NCBI RefSeq assembly: GCF_000619885.1 | Contig: NZ_JHUZ01000014.1 | Span: 124,001 to 188,000, forward strand | Length of the DNA stretch: 64,000 nucleotides | Reading direction: 5' to 3' | DNA from: Balneatrix alpica DSM 16621 | GTDB taxonomy: Bacteria; Pseudomonadota; Gammaproteobacteria; Pseudomonadales; Balneatricaceae | Shown here: positions 27,462-36,217 of the stretch, piece after piece | How the letters are laid out: each line of letters starts with the position of its first letter | Position numbering within the stretch: the first letter of the stretch is position 1 | Notes under the pieces: generated by a model | Databases searched by the model: none | What the model was told of the DNA's origin: nothing | The model's input: the letters and a program-made list of their open reading frames with translations, nothing else | Made by a program: the position numbers and the translations under genes

Positions 27462-28356
27462 ATTAACTGAGGTGAAAGTACAGTTTGGTGCCTTGGCCGC
27501 CCTGCAGGGGATTAGTCTGGATATTCGTGAAGGCGAAATCCTCGGTTTGTTTGGTCATAACGGTGCCGGTAAAACCACCACCATCAAGCTGATTCTTGGG
27601 TTGCTTAGCCCACAGCAGGGGCGGGTGCAGTTATTTGGCCACAACCCCTGTGGCAGTCAGGGCCAGCAGTTGCGCCAACAGCTGGGATTTTTGCAAGAGA
27701 ATGTCAGCTTTTACGAGCAGTTAAGTGGCCTGGAAGTGTTGCGCTTTTTCGCGCGCTTGAAGGGCGTGGCGCTGAGCCAGTGCATGCCATTGCTGGAGCA
27801 GTTGGGCCTGGCTGCGGCGGCAACGCGTAAGGTGAAAACCTACTCCAAGGGGATGCGCCAGCGCTTGGGCCTGGCCCAGGCCCTGCTCGGCCAGCCGCGC
27901 CTATTGTTACTGGATGAACCCACCGTGGGGCTGGATCCGATTGCCACCCGCGAGTTTTACCAGCTGCTTGATCAGCATCGCGCCCGTGGTTGCGCCATCC
28001 TGCTGTGTTCCCATGTGCTGCCAGGGGTGGAGCATCATCTGGATCGAGCAGCGATTCTGGGGCAGGGGCGGTTACTGGCGTTGGATAAGGTCGAGCAACT
28101 CAGCCGTGATTGCCAATTGCCCCTGCAACTGGAGCTGGAAGGACAGGTGCAGTTGCCCGCCAGCCTACAGCCCTTAAGCACGGAGCGCCATGATAGCGGG
28201 GTGCGGGTGACGATTGCCCAGCAGGAAAAACTCAGTTGGTTGCAGGCCTGTGTCGGGCTGCCAGGCTTGCACAATATCCGTGTGCAGATGCCCACCCTGG
28301 AGGATGTCTACTACGCCCTGATGGCGGAGTTGCACCAGCAAGGAGAAATACGATGA
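27448..28356 (+). CDS. nosF: ABC transporter ATPase NosF
   Basis: 302 residues. Walker A GHNGAGKTT near residue 37, signature YSKGMRQRLGLAQALL, Walker B RLLLLDEPTVGLDP, H-loop CSHVLPGVEHHL. It powers the NosFY complex used in CuZ biogenesis. ATG at 27448 is chosen because CAGGAG (27435-27440) sits seven bases upstream; the GTG at 27442 would be one base from that site. It overlaps nosY by the 4-base ATGA. Confidence 0.95.
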   Translation: MAVVELTEVKVQFGALAALQGISLDIREGEILGLFGHNGAGKTTTIKLILGLLSPQQGRVQLFGHNPCGSQGQQLRQQLGFLQENVSFYEQLSGLEVLRFFARLKGVALSQCMPLLEQLGLAAAATRKVKTYSKGMRQRLGLAQALLGQPRLLLLDEPTVGLDPIATREFYQLLDQHRARGCAILLCSHVLPGVEHHLDRAAILGQGRLLALDKVEQLSRDCQLPLQLELEGQVQLPASLQPLSTERHDSGVRVTIAQQEKLSWLQACVGLPGLHNIRVQMPTLEDVYYALMAELHQQGEIR

Positions 28357-29186
28357 GTCTGTCTTTACTGCTGACCCTGGCGGGCAAAGAGTTCCGCGAT
28401 GGTTTGCGCAACCGCTGGTTTGCGGCCATTGCGATCATGTTGGCGCTGATGGCGGTGGGGATTGCCTGGGTGGGGGGTGCAGCTTCAGGCCAATTAGGCC
28501 AGGCCCCCCTGGCCACCACCATGGTCAGTCTGGCGAGCCTGGCGGTGTTGGTGATTCCGCTGATTGCGCTGGTGTTGGGCTATGACAGCCTGGTGGGGGA
28601 GGCGGAGCAAGGGACGCTGTTGTTACTGCTGACTTACCCGCTGCAACGTTGGCACATTCTGCTGGGCAAACTCCTGGGGCAAGGGTTCATTATGGCGGGA
28701 GCCACCCTGCTCGGTTTTAGTGGAGCGGCCCTGATATTGGTGTTGAGTGGTGGCCAGGAGGCTTGGCCACTTATCCGTGCTTTTGCGCTCTTTATCGCCG
28801 CGGCGATCTTATTGGGTTGGTGTTTTATTGCCCTGGCCTATGGCATCAGCGCCGGTGCTCAGGAGAAATCGAAAGCAGCGGGACTGGCCCTGGGGTTATG
28901 GTTGTTGCTGGTGCTGGTGTTTGATCTGGCTCTGTTAGCGGCTTTGGTGGCTGCGCAGGATCAGCTCTCAGCACAGTTATTCCCCTATTTATTGCTATTG
29001 AACCCTACCGATATTTTCCGGCTTTTTACCCTGGCGCAGTTTGCCGCGGGCCAGCCGCTGGATGGGGTGATGGCGTTGGCGCAGCAGTTGCCCTATGGCT
29101 TGCCTACTCTGCTGGTGGCGATGCTGGGTTGGATAGTGTTGCCGATCAGTTGGGCGCTGTGGCGCTTTAATCGGCGTCCGTTATAG
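28353..29186 (+). CDS. nosY: ABC transporter permease NosY
   Basis: 277 residues with about six membrane helices in the ABC-2 permease arrangement: EFRDGLRNRWF at the start, then DSLVGEAEQGTLLLLLTYPLQRWHILLGK. Partner of NosF in the inner membrane. The start at 28353 overlaps the nosF stop and has AAGGAGA six bases upstream; the longer ORF within nosF is not real. Confidence 0.95.
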   Translation: MSLSLLLTLAGKEFRDGLRNRWFAAIAIMLALMAVGIAWVGGAASGQLGQAPLATTMVSLASLAVLVIPLIALVLGYDSLVGEAEQGTLLLLLTYPLQRWHILLGKLLGQGFIMAGATLLGFSGAALILVLSGGQEAWPLIRAFALFIAAAILLGWCFIALAYGISAGAQEKSKAAGLALGLWLLLVLVFDLALLAALVAAQDQLSAQLFPYLLLLNPTDIFRLFTLAQFAAGQPLDGVMALAQQLPYGLPTLLVAMLGWIVLPISWALWRFNRRPL

Positions 29187-29205
29187 CAAGCAGGGAGAAG
29201 CTAAG

Positions 29206-29733
29206 ATGCGCAAGCACATCATCAGGTTAGGTCTTATTGGGATATGGCTGGGCGGTATATTGGCTGTGGGTGGCTGTGATCAAACTCACTCTGCCTCGTC
29301 CGCCGTATTGGCCAAGGCGGTGGCGATTGAAAGCGCCGATGAATGCCACCTGTGCGGCATGATTATCCACCATCATCCCGGGCCGAAAGGGGAGCTGTAT
29401 GAGTCGGATAGCCCTGAGGTGAGGAAGTTTTGCTCCACTCGTGATCTGCTGGCCTATGCCCTTGATCCGGAGCGCGCCCATCGCTTAAGCGCAATCTATG
29501 TGCACGATATGAGCAAGGTGCCTTGGGGACAGCCGGATGATGACTACTTTATTGATGCCCGCCAGGCTTATTTTGTTGCCGGGGCAAGTCAGCGCGGGGC
29601 GATGGGGCCAACCTTGGCCAGCTTTGCCAGCCAGCCGATGGCGGAGGCTTTTGCCAAGCAGTATGGCGGCGAGCTGTATCGCTTTGAGCAACTGACGCTG
29701 GAGTTAATCAACCAGCTGGGTAGTGGCCACTGA
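29206..29733 (+). CDS. nosL: Copper chaperone lipoprotein NosL
   Basis: 175 residues. Lipoprotein signal with lipobox LAVGGC, lipid-modified Cys at residue 24. The mature part has ECHLCGMIIHHHPGPKGE, the Cu(I)-binding Cys/Met region of NosL, and later VHDMSKVPW and YFVAGAS. NosL delivers copper for NosZ maturation. It is the last gene of the operon, and no clear terminator follows before the convergent Lrp gene six bases away. Confidence 0.94.
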   Translation: MRKHIIRLGLIGIWLGGILAVGGCDQTHSASSAVLAKAVAIESADECHLCGMIIHHHPGPKGELYESDSPEVRKFCSTRDLLAYALDPERAHRLSAIYVHDMSKVPWGQPDDDYFIDARQAYFVAGASQRGAMGPTLASFASQPMAEAFAKQYGGELYRFEQLTLELINQLGSGH

Positions 29734-29738
29734 GGCGA

Positions 29739-30182
29739 TCAGGAGGTAAAGGTATCTGGCAGTGGGCGCTGCACCGGAGTGGAGAGGATCATCATGGTGT
29801 TGGTATCGCTCAGGTCACAAAAACGCTCCAGCACTGCGTCCAGCTCGGCCATGGAGCGAGTGGCCAGCTTGATCAGAAAGGCTTGCTCGCCGGTGACGTT
29901 ATGGCATTCCACCACCTCGGCAGTGGCCAACGCCAGGGCTTTAAATTCACGCTCTTTGGCCCGGAATACCTTGCACTGCACCCAGGCGAGAATCGGGAAG
30001 CCGAGCTTATCCAGGTTTAGACGTGGGCCGTAACCTTGGATAATGCCGGCCTCTTCCAGTTTACGCAGGCGTTCCGCCACGGCGGGGGCAGAGAGGTGCA
30101 CCCGCTTGGCCAGCTCGGCATAGCTGATGCGGGCGTTTTCTTGCAGGGCGAGCAGTATTTTGCGGTTGATGGCGTCAAGCAT
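29739..30182 (-). CDS. Lrp/AsnC family regulator
   Basis: 147 residues. Winged helix-turn-helix at 1-60 (LDAINRKILLALQENARISYAELAKRVHLSAPAVAERLRKLEEAGII) and a C-terminal RAM ligand-binding domain (about 65-140, VECHNVTGEQAFLIKLATRSMAELDAVL). The family senses amino acids and assembles as octamers. It is transcribed from the same strand as the EamA exporter 81 bases upstream, and may regulate it. Its 3' end almost touches nosL. Confidence 0.92.
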   Translation of the reverse strand: MLDAINRKILLALQENARISYAELAKRVHLSAPAVAERLRKLEEAGIIQGYGPRLNLDKLGFPILAWVQCKVFRAKEREFKALALATAEVVECHNVTGEQAFLIKLATRSMAELDAVLERFCDLSDTNTMMILSTPVQRPLPDTFTS

Positions 30183-30221
30183 GCTGAGTCAGAGAGCGAA
30201 TGAGTGAACGGAGAAAGTAAC

Positions 30222-30249
30222 CACCCCGGCATCATCGCCTGCCGGGGTG
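30222..30249 (-). terminator. Hairpin between the EamA exporter and lrp
   Basis: CACCCCGGCA (30222-30231), eight-base loop, TGCCGGGGTG (30240-30249): ten pairs. On the minus strand it follows the exporter stop by 14 bases, with only a weak TTACTTTC tail. Confidence 0.6.
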
Positions 30250-30263
30250 TGCCTGACAAGGGC

Positions 30264-31163
30264 TTATTGGCCAGCAGCCAACTCTGCTGTTGCAGTGACT
30301 GGCTTGGCGCGACTGGGCCATTGGCAAATCAGAATCCCCGCCAGCATCAGGCCGCAACCGAGCCATTCCTTCAATCCTAAGGTTTCATCCAGCAGTAGCC
30401 AGCCGCCGATGACGGCAAACACCGCTTCGAAAGACAGGATCAGGGCAGAGACACTGGCGCTGACCCGGCGTTGGGCAATGATTTGCAGGGTGCAGGCGAT
30501 ACCGCTGGAGGCGACCCCGGCATACAACAGTGGTAACCAGGCGGCACTGAAGTTAGCCAGAGTCGGGGTTTCATAGAAACTGGCGGCCAGGGTGGCCAGC
30601 AACATGGCGACAATAAATTGGCCAATCGACAGGCTGATGGCGTCAAGCTTCGGCGATAGCCAGCCAATCACCAGCACATGAGCGGTCCAGAAGAAGGCGC
30701 CGATCAAGACCAGAATATCGCCGTAATTCATCGCCAGATTGGGGCCAATCGACAGGCTGTAGAGGCCAAGCAAGGCCAGGGCGACCCCCGCCCAGGTTTG
30801 GCCATTGGGACGTTGCCCCAGCCAGATGCTAAAGAGTGGCACCAGTACGATATAGAGGCTGGTGATAAAGCCTGCATTGCCGGCGGTGGTATAGAGCAGG
30901 CCAAACTGTTGCATGCTGAAGCCACCAAACATCACTACCCCTGCGGCCAAGCTGCCCCATACCAGGGTCATGCCCTGAGGGCCGCGGCTGCCGCGCAGCA
31001 ACCACCACAGAGGGAGTAATGACAGGGCACCGAGCAGGAAGCGGGCGGCGTTAAAGCTATGGGGGCCGAGGTGATCCATGCCGGCACTCTGCGCGACAAA
31101 GGCGGAGCCCCAGATGGCGGCCACGGTGATGAGTAGTAAATGGGATTGATAGCGCCTGATCAT
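30264..31163 (-). CDS. DMT superfamily (EamA) exporter
   Basis: 299 residues with about ten helices in two EamA halves. Characteristic stretches are HLLLITVAAIWGSAFVAQSAGMDHLGPHSFNAARFLLG, and in the second half GDILVLIGAFFWTAHVLVIGWLSPKLDAISLSIGQF. It belongs to the YtfF/RhaT-like part of the DMT superfamily and probably exports a small metabolite. The Lrp gene downstream suggests an amino acid, which is inference. Confidence 0.88.
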   Translation of the reverse strand: MIRRYQSHLLLITVAAIWGSAFVAQSAGMDHLGPHSFNAARFLLGALSLLPLWWLLRGSRGPQGMTLVWGSLAAGVVMFGGFSMQQFGLLYTTAGNAGFITSLYIVLVPLFSIWLGQRPNGQTWAGVALALLGLYSLSIGPNLAMNYGDILVLIGAFFWTAHVLVIGWLSPKLDAISLSIGQFIVAMLLATLAASFYETPTLANFSAAWLPLLYAGVASSGIACTLQIIAQRRVSASVSALILSFEAVFAVIGGWLLLDETLGLKEWLGCGLMLAGILICQWPSRAKPVTATAELAAGQ

Positions 31164-31316
31164 CGTTAGTCCTCACAGCCTTGGGTCACGGAGAGTGACC
31201 CAGTGAGCGCTATTGTACGGGGCAGGCACGAGGCTGTGAGTAGCACTTCTATTGATTTAAAGGTAATAAGGCTTATTTTTGCTGTTTATTGATGGTTTGC
31301 GCCTTTGAATCGAAAG

Positions 31317-33386
31317 TTAGGCTTGGCGCTTTTTCAGTTCCTCAACAAAGTTTTCGACGGGTAAGGGCTTGCTGAGCAGGAAGCCCTGAATCTGATCACA
31401 GGCGAAGGCTTCCAATTGGCGATGCTCTTCTTCTGTCTCGACCCCCTCGGCAATCACCTCCAGGTTCAGCGCATGGGCCAGGGTAATGATGGCATGCACC
31501 ACCTGGCTGTTATGACCACGATCGCGCAAATGGCGAATAAAGGAGCGGTCGATCTTCAGTTGCTGGACCGGCAACTGTGTCAGATACGACAGGCTGGAGT
31601 AGCCGGTGCCAAAGTCGTCCAGAGCCAGCAGCACCCCCAGACTTTGCAAGCGATAAAGGGTTTGCAGGGCTTGCTCGGGATCTTCAATGGAGGAGGACTC
31701 GGTGATTTCCAGAATCAACTGTCCTGGCTTGAGTTCATAGTTGCGAATCGCTTCTTCTACTTTCTCGACCAAATCATCCTGGCGGAAGCGGGTGGGAGAC
31801 AGATTGATAGAAATGGGAGGAACCTGCATCCCCTCTCGTTGCCAGTGGCGAATCTGTTGGCAGGCTTGATCCAGTACCCAGTTTTCCAGGCGATTGATCA
31901 AGCCAAAGCGCTCGGCGATGGGAATAAAGCGACTGGGGGAGATAGCGCCTAGCTCGGGATGCTGCCAGCGCAGTAGCGCCTCGGCACCACAGAGTAGCCC
32001 GCCTTTGGTTTGATATTTGGGCTGGTAATGCAGGCTGAGTTGGTTGTGCTCGATGGCATTGCGCAGATCCATCTGCATCCGGAAGTCTTCGGTGGCTTCC
32101 TGGTTCATTTGCGCCTGGAAGTATTGGTAGCCATTTTTACCCGAGTTTTTCACGTGGTACATGGCGGTATCGGCATGGGCCATCAGTGTTGAGCTGTCTT
32201 CGCCATCATCCGGATAGATGGCGATACCCATACTGGCGGAGACGCTAAAGTGATGGCGGCCGATGCCATCAACAGCATGAATGGCATCCAGAACCCGTGA
32301 GCAAATAGCTGATACATCCTGAGGTGAGCTGAGGTCTTCTAGCAAGAGGACAAACTCATCTCCCCCCATACGGGCCAAGGTGTCGGCCTCGCGCAAGGGG
32401 GCCAAAATGGCTTGGGCAACCTTTTGCAGCAGACGGTCTCCCATATGATGCCCGAGGCTGTCATTCACAGCTTTGAAGCCGTCGAGATCAATGTACACCA
32501 GGGCAAAACGGCTTTGATTGCTGTGGGCACTCTGGATGCTGTGTTTTAAACGATCCTCTAGCAGTACCCGATTAGGCAGCTGGGTCAGATGATCGTGCAG
32601 GCTGATGTGTAGCAATTCTTCATTGGCGCGGCGCAGGGAGTCTACTAGCTCTGCGGTACGGCTTTCCAGGCGGCGGTCGAGGGTGGCGACCACCAGAGTA
32701 ATGGACATTAATGCAAAAGAACCGAGGGCAATAACCAGCGCCAACCAAGTGGCATCAAGAGCACTGGCAGCTAAGCAGATACTGCCGGGGGCAAAGTGGG
32801 TGGCGGCCATACCGGTAAAGTGCATACCGCTGATGGCAATCCCCATGATCACAGCTGCCGCCATCTTTAATAGCACAGAGTTGAGGCCGGTTTTACGGCG
32901 TAGGCTAAAGCTTATCCACAGGGCGGCCAGAGAGGCGGTAATGGCAATTAATACCGACAGAGAAAAGAGCAATGGGTCATAACTGAGACCAGGTTGCATG
33001 CGCATGGCGGCCATGCCGGTGTAGTGCATGCCGCAGATGGCTATCCCCATCAGTAACGCTGCCCCTACTAAGCGGCGACTGGAAAGGGTGGGAGCACTAA
33101 TGACAAACAGGGCCAGGCCAGAAGCCAGTACCGCTAAAAACCAGGAGAGTAAGGTAATCCAGAAGTCATACCCCATCGGAATGGGGAGTTTAAACGCGAG
33201 CATGGCAACGAAGTGCATCGACCAGATGCCTGTGCCCATGGCAACGGCACCGCCGATTAACCAATAAGGGTTGCGATCCTCCCGTGCCTGGGTAACCCGG
33301 CCAGCGAGATCCAAAGCCGTGTAGGAGGCCAGCATCGCCACCAGAATCGATAAGAGAACAATGCGATAGTCGTATTCACCCGTCAT
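31317..33386 (-). CDS. MHYT-GGDEF-EAL c-di-GMP protein
   Basis: 689 residues. Seven N-terminal helices form an MHYT sensor domain with three motifs: WSMHFVAML, GMHYTGMAAM and GMHFTGMAA, thought to bind copper and sense a diatomic gas. After a coiled linker (LDRRLESRTAELVDSLRRANEE) comes GGDEF with intact MGGDEF and I-site READ five residues before it, then EAL (AEALLRW) with INLSP, LEITESS, DDFGTGYSSL, KIDRSF and AEGVETEEE. Both enzymatic activities look possible. ATG 33386 is favoured because CAGGA lies seven bases upstream; ATG 33401 adds five residues and has no clear ribosome binding site. Confidence 0.92.
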   Translation of the reverse strand: MTGEYDYRIVLLSILVAMLASYTALDLAGRVTQAREDRNPYWLIGGAVAMGTGIWSMHFVAMLAFKLPIPMGYDFWITLLSWFLAVLASGLALFVISAPTLSSRRLVGAALLMGIAICGMHYTGMAAMRMQPGLSYDPLLFSLSVLIAITASLAALWISFSLRRKTGLNSVLLKMAAAVIMGIAISGMHFTGMAATHFAPGSICLAASALDATWLALVIALGSFALMSITLVVATLDRRLESRTAELVDSLRRANEELLHISLHDHLTQLPNRVLLEDRLKHSIQSAHSNQSRFALVYIDLDGFKAVNDSLGHHMGDRLLQKVAQAILAPLREADTLARMGGDEFVLLLEDLSSPQDVSAICSRVLDAIHAVDGIGRHHFSVSASMGIAIYPDDGEDSSTLMAHADTAMYHVKNSGKNGYQYFQAQMNQEATEDFRMQMDLRNAIEHNQLSLHYQPKYQTKGGLLCGAEALLRWQHPELGAISPSRFIPIAERFGLINRLENWVLDQACQQIRHWQREGMQVPPISINLSPTRFRQDDLVEKVEEAIRNYELKPGQLILEITESSSIEDPEQALQTLYRLQSLGVLLALDDFGTGYSSLSYLTQLPVQQLKIDRSFIRHLRDRGHNSQVVHAIITLAHALNLEVIAEGVETEEEHRQLEAFACDQIQGFLLSKPLPVENFVEELKKRQA

Positions 33387-33514
33387 TACTGCGTCCTGCA
33401 TGTTGATGGCAATTCTGTGCCGGCTTTATGCCGACTTTCCAAGAGGAAAGACACGTCGTTGGCATGGCTGGGGTAGCGCCAGGCGGCATGAGTGTAGCCG
33501 AAGTTGACTAACAG

Positions 33515-33546
33515 TAAAAATACAGGCCGCTAAGTGGCGCGGCCTG
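33515..33546 (-). terminator. Terminator of the nitroreductase/OYE unit
   Basis: CAGGCCGC (33523-33530), eight-base loop, GCGGCCTG (33539-33546). On the minus strand the stem is followed by TATTTTTACTG. It lies 26 bases after the nitroreductase stop. Confidence 0.8.
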
Positions 33547-33571
33547 CTAAAGGGGGGAGTGTTGCGGGTGG

Positions 33572-34324
33572 TTACTGATCTTTGAAGGCAAAGCCCTGCT
33601 GTTGCAGATTTTCCGCTACGGTGGGGAAGTAGATGCGTTGGTAATAGTTGGCGGTACTTTGCGCATAGGAGGGCATCTCCCGCAGGCCGATGCTGTCCCA
33701 GAACTGACGCAGCTGCTGATCGTATTGTTCGACGCCTTGGCGTACAGCTTGCTGATTGTAGTGTTCATTCATGGCAAAACTGGCCAGGGGAACCCGGGGT
33801 TTTACCACGCCAGGTTGGCTGGGGTCCGGTACCCCTAAGGTCAGACCTGCAAGGGGGAAGGTTTTACTCGGTAGTTGCAGCAAGTCAATCATCGCCGCCG
33901 GATTAGCGCGAATACCTCCAATCGCGGTGCTGCCATACCCCAGTGCGTTGGCAGCAGTCTGGATCGCATTGAGCATAATGCCAACATCGACCGCTCCTGC
34001 CATTAGACCCTCAGCGGACTGTTCGATTACCTGTGTCGCGCCGGCCAACTCGGTAGCGATGGCGGTACGGTTAAAGTCCATCACCAGGGTGATAAAGACA
34101 TCCGCTCCTGCCACCTGGGGCTGGCCACCGGCCAGCTCGGCAATCCGCGCGATGCGAGCCTTGTCACGGGTCACAATCAGGGAAACCTGTTGGCCGTTAA
34201 TGGAAGTGGGGGCTTGTTGCGCCGCCTGCAGGATAAGCTGTAAGTCCGCCTCGGCAACTGCTGCGCCACTAAATTGACGGACTGAACGGCGTTGTAGCAG
34301 TTGGGTAATTACAGGATGGGTCAT
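33572..34324 (-). CDS. NfsA-like flavin nitroreductase
   Basis: 250 residues of the NfsA/FRP branch. The N-terminal FMN-binding stretch is LLQRRSVRQFSGAAVAEADL, with APTSINGQQVSLIVTRD and, further on, TAANALGYGSTAIGGIRANP. The C-terminal extension of NfsA-type enzymes is also present. The family reduces nitroaromatics, quinones or flavins with NADPH as two-electron reductases. It lies 4 bases after the Old Yellow Enzyme stop, so the two form an operon and are probably both under the divergent TetR repressor. Confidence 0.88.
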   Translation of the reverse strand: MTHPVITQLLQRRSVRQFSGAAVAEADLQLILQAAQQAPTSINGQQVSLIVTRDKARIARIAELAGGQPQVAGADVFITLVMDFNRTAIATELAGATQVIEQSAEGLMAGAVDVGIMLNAIQTAANALGYGSTAIGGIRANPAAMIDLLQLPSKTFPLAGLTLGVPDPSQPGVVKPRVPLASFAMNEHYNQQAVRQGVEQYDQQLRQFWDSIGLREMPSYAQSTANYYQRIYFPTVAENLQQQGFAFKDQ

Positions 34325-34328
34325 GACA

Positions 34329-35375
34329 TTAATCCAGACTGGCTAGTTGGGCATCGTTATAGGGCGTGAGGGGGCGACCATCGCGAACTTTTTCCACATA
34401 GTCCGGATTGGCAATAAAGGGACGGCCAATAGCAATCAGATCAAATTCCTTCGCGGCAATCGCCTGATTGGCCCTTTCGGCGCTGTAGCTGCCAACCCCC
34501 ACCAAGGTGCCCTGGTAGTGTCGGCGCAGATAGCGGCTGGCCTGCCCATCGAGATAGGCAAAGGTCATGCTGTCATCAAAGATGCCCAGGTGCAGGTAGG
34601 CCAACTCACGCTGATTTAACTGCTGCAGCAGGTAGTCAAAGACCTGACGATCCCGCTCATCCCCCTGGATATCATTGACATAGGCGCCAGGGGAGAGGCG
34701 CAGGGCAGTACGGGCGGCGCCAATGCGGTGGCTGATGGCATCGACCACCTGTAACAGCAAGCGGCTCATGTTTTCCGGACTGCCACCAAACTCATCCTCA
34801 CGGCGGTTCGTGTGATGGTGGAGGAACTGATCGAGCAGATAGCCATTAGCGGCATGGATTTCGATACCGTCAAACCCTGCCTCCCGGGCGTTTTCGGCGG
34901 CCTGGGCATAGTCCTCAACCAGTTGGGCAATCTCCTCACGACTGAGGGCGCGGGGGACTTCATACTGCAGGTGACGCATGCGCGGCACGCTGCCACTGGC
35001 GGCAATAGCAGAGGGTGCAACCACGGCTTGACCGGTGAAGTGAGAGTGGGCAACGCGGCCGGTATGCCACAGTTGCAGGAAAATTTTGCCCCCTTTGCCA
35101 TGCACCGCCTGGGTGACTTTTTGCCAGCCTTGGATTTGTTCAGCGGTGAAGATACCGGGGGTGTTAGGGTAGCCCTGACCATCCTGTCGAATGATGGTGG
35201 CCTCTGAAATGATCAGACCTGCCGCCGCACGCCGCGCATAGTAAGCCGCCATCGCATCGGTGGGAACCAAGCCAGGGCCCGCCATGCAGCGTGTTAAAGG
35301 CGCCATCAGAATGCGGTTATTCAGGGTGAGTTCAGCATTGAGCGGATAGGGTTCGAAAAGGTTGGGAAAGCTCAT
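34329..35375 (-). CDS. nemA: Old Yellow Enzyme, NemA-like ene-reductase
   Basis: 348 residues of the OYE TIM-barrel family. LNNRILMAPLTRCMA at the start, then FLQLWHTGRVAHSHF, GFDGIEIHAANGYLLDQFLHHHTNRREDEFGGSPENMSRLL (with the catalytic His/Asn pair in HAAN) and the FMN phosphate-binding GVGSYSAERANQAI and DLIAIGRPFIANPDYV. It uses NAD(P)H to reduce electrophilic alkenes and N-ethylmaleimide-type compounds. The ATG at 35375 is two bases from the first operator-like box, so that box overlaps the ribosome binding region. Confidence 0.92.
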   Translation of the reverse strand: MSFPNLFEPYPLNAELTLNNRILMAPLTRCMAGPGLVPTDAMAAYYARRAAAGLIISEATIIRQDGQGYPNTPGIFTAEQIQGWQKVTQAVHGKGGKIFLQLWHTGRVAHSHFTGQAVVAPSAIAASGSVPRMRHLQYEVPRALSREEIAQLVEDYAQAAENAREAGFDGIEIHAANGYLLDQFLHHHTNRREDEFGGSPENMSRLLLQVVDAISHRIGAARTALRLSPGAYVNDIQGDERDRQVFDYLLQQLNQRELAYLHLGIFDDSMTFAYLDGQASRYLRRHYQGTLVGVGSYSAERANQAIAAKEFDLIAIGRPFIANPDYVEKVRDGRPLTPYNDAQLASLD

Positions 35376-35376
35376 G

Positions 35377-35459
35377 TTGAATGCCTGTTCAAATTGAATG
35401 TGCGCTCAAGATAGTCTTTCTTGATTGATCATTCAAGATATTTTTGAATGCCTGTTCAA
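35377..35459. promoter_or_regulatory. Four 16-bp TetR operator-like boxes
   Basis: Boxes of the form TTGAW-N6-YTCAA at 35377-35392 and 35444-35459 (identical: TTGAATGCCTGTTCAA), 35394-35409 (TTGAATGTGCGCTCAA) and 35421-35436 (TTGATTGATCATTCAA). They fill the gap between the divergent nemA and tetR genes, consistent with binding sites of the adjacent TetR regulator. Confidence 0.75.
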
Positions 35460-35515
35460 AATGCTGGAGCCCCTTCTGCGACTTGGTTTAGAATGGCCAA
35501 CACAGAGGAGGGCCC

Positions 35516-36091
35516 ATGCGAACCCCGGAATTTGATCGAGAGCAGGTGCTGCGCCAGGCGATGGAAGCCTTTCGTGTTAAGGGCTATGCCGCCACCACCA
35601 TGCAGGATTTGGTGCAGGCGACGGGCTTGCACCCTGGCAGCATCTACTGCGCGTTTCAGAATAAACGCGGGCTGCTGGAGGCGGCGGTGGACTATTACAT
35701 CCAACTGCGTGGCGAGGCACTGGAACAGTTGCTGAGTCAAACCAGTCCCTTGGCGGGGATAGCAGCCTTTTTGCAGGATGTCATTGCTGAGAGCCAGAGC
35801 TGTAACTCAGCGAGTTGCTTACTCAATAAAACCCTGTCGGAACTGGCTAGCCAGGACGAAGCCATGCGCGAGCGGCTATGTCATTTTTTAAAGGCTTATG
35901 AGCAACGTCTATGTCAGGCGGTACAGGCAGCACAGGCGGCAGGTGAAATTGATCGCACCGCAGCGGCGGAGGATTTGACCCGCTTTTTGGTCGTCGGCGT
36001 GCATGGCTTGCGCACCTATGCTTATACCCATCCGAGTCGTGCCGCGCTGGAAGATGTCGTGCAGAGGTTGCTGCGGGGGCTGCAGGGCTAG
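35516..36091 (+). CDS. TetR family repressor, NemR-like
   Basis: 191 residues. N-terminal TetR helix-turn-helix (about 8-55): REQVLRQAMEAFRVKGYAATTMQDLVQATGLHPGSIYCAFQNKRGLLEAAV. The C-terminal domain has a cysteine-containing stretch, SQSCNSASCLLNKTL, like NemR-type regulators whose cysteines sense electrophiles. It is divergent from the OYE/nitroreductase operon, so derepression by reactive electrophiles is a natural model (inference from NemR). GAGGAGG precedes the ATG and TAGAAT at 35489-35494 is a possible -10. Confidence 0.9.
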   Translation: MRTPEFDREQVLRQAMEAFRVKGYAATTMQDLVQATGLHPGSIYCAFQNKRGLLEAAVDYYIQLRGEALEQLLSQTSPLAGIAAFLQDVIAESQSCNSASCLLNKTLSELASQDEAMRERLCHFLKAYEQRLCQAVQAAQAAGEIDRTAAAEDLTRFLVVGVHGLRTYAYTHPSRAALEDVVQRLLRGLQG

Positions 36092-36184
36092 CGGATTGGC
36101 GTTCCCCCGGGGCAAGCTGAGTCCAGCTAAAGAAGAGCTGGTTTAAGTCTGGTGTTATTGCTCATGGTCGCTGCGATTTCGTGA

Positions 36185-36205
36185 AGGGAGGGGGACTACC
36201 TCCCT
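36185..36205. terminator. Hairpin between tetR and folE2
   Basis: AGGGAGG (36185-36191), seven-base loop, CCTCCCT (36199-36205), between converging genes. No strong U-tract, so only a possible terminator. Confidence 0.45.
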
Positions 36206-36217
36206 CTGTAGGCCCGC

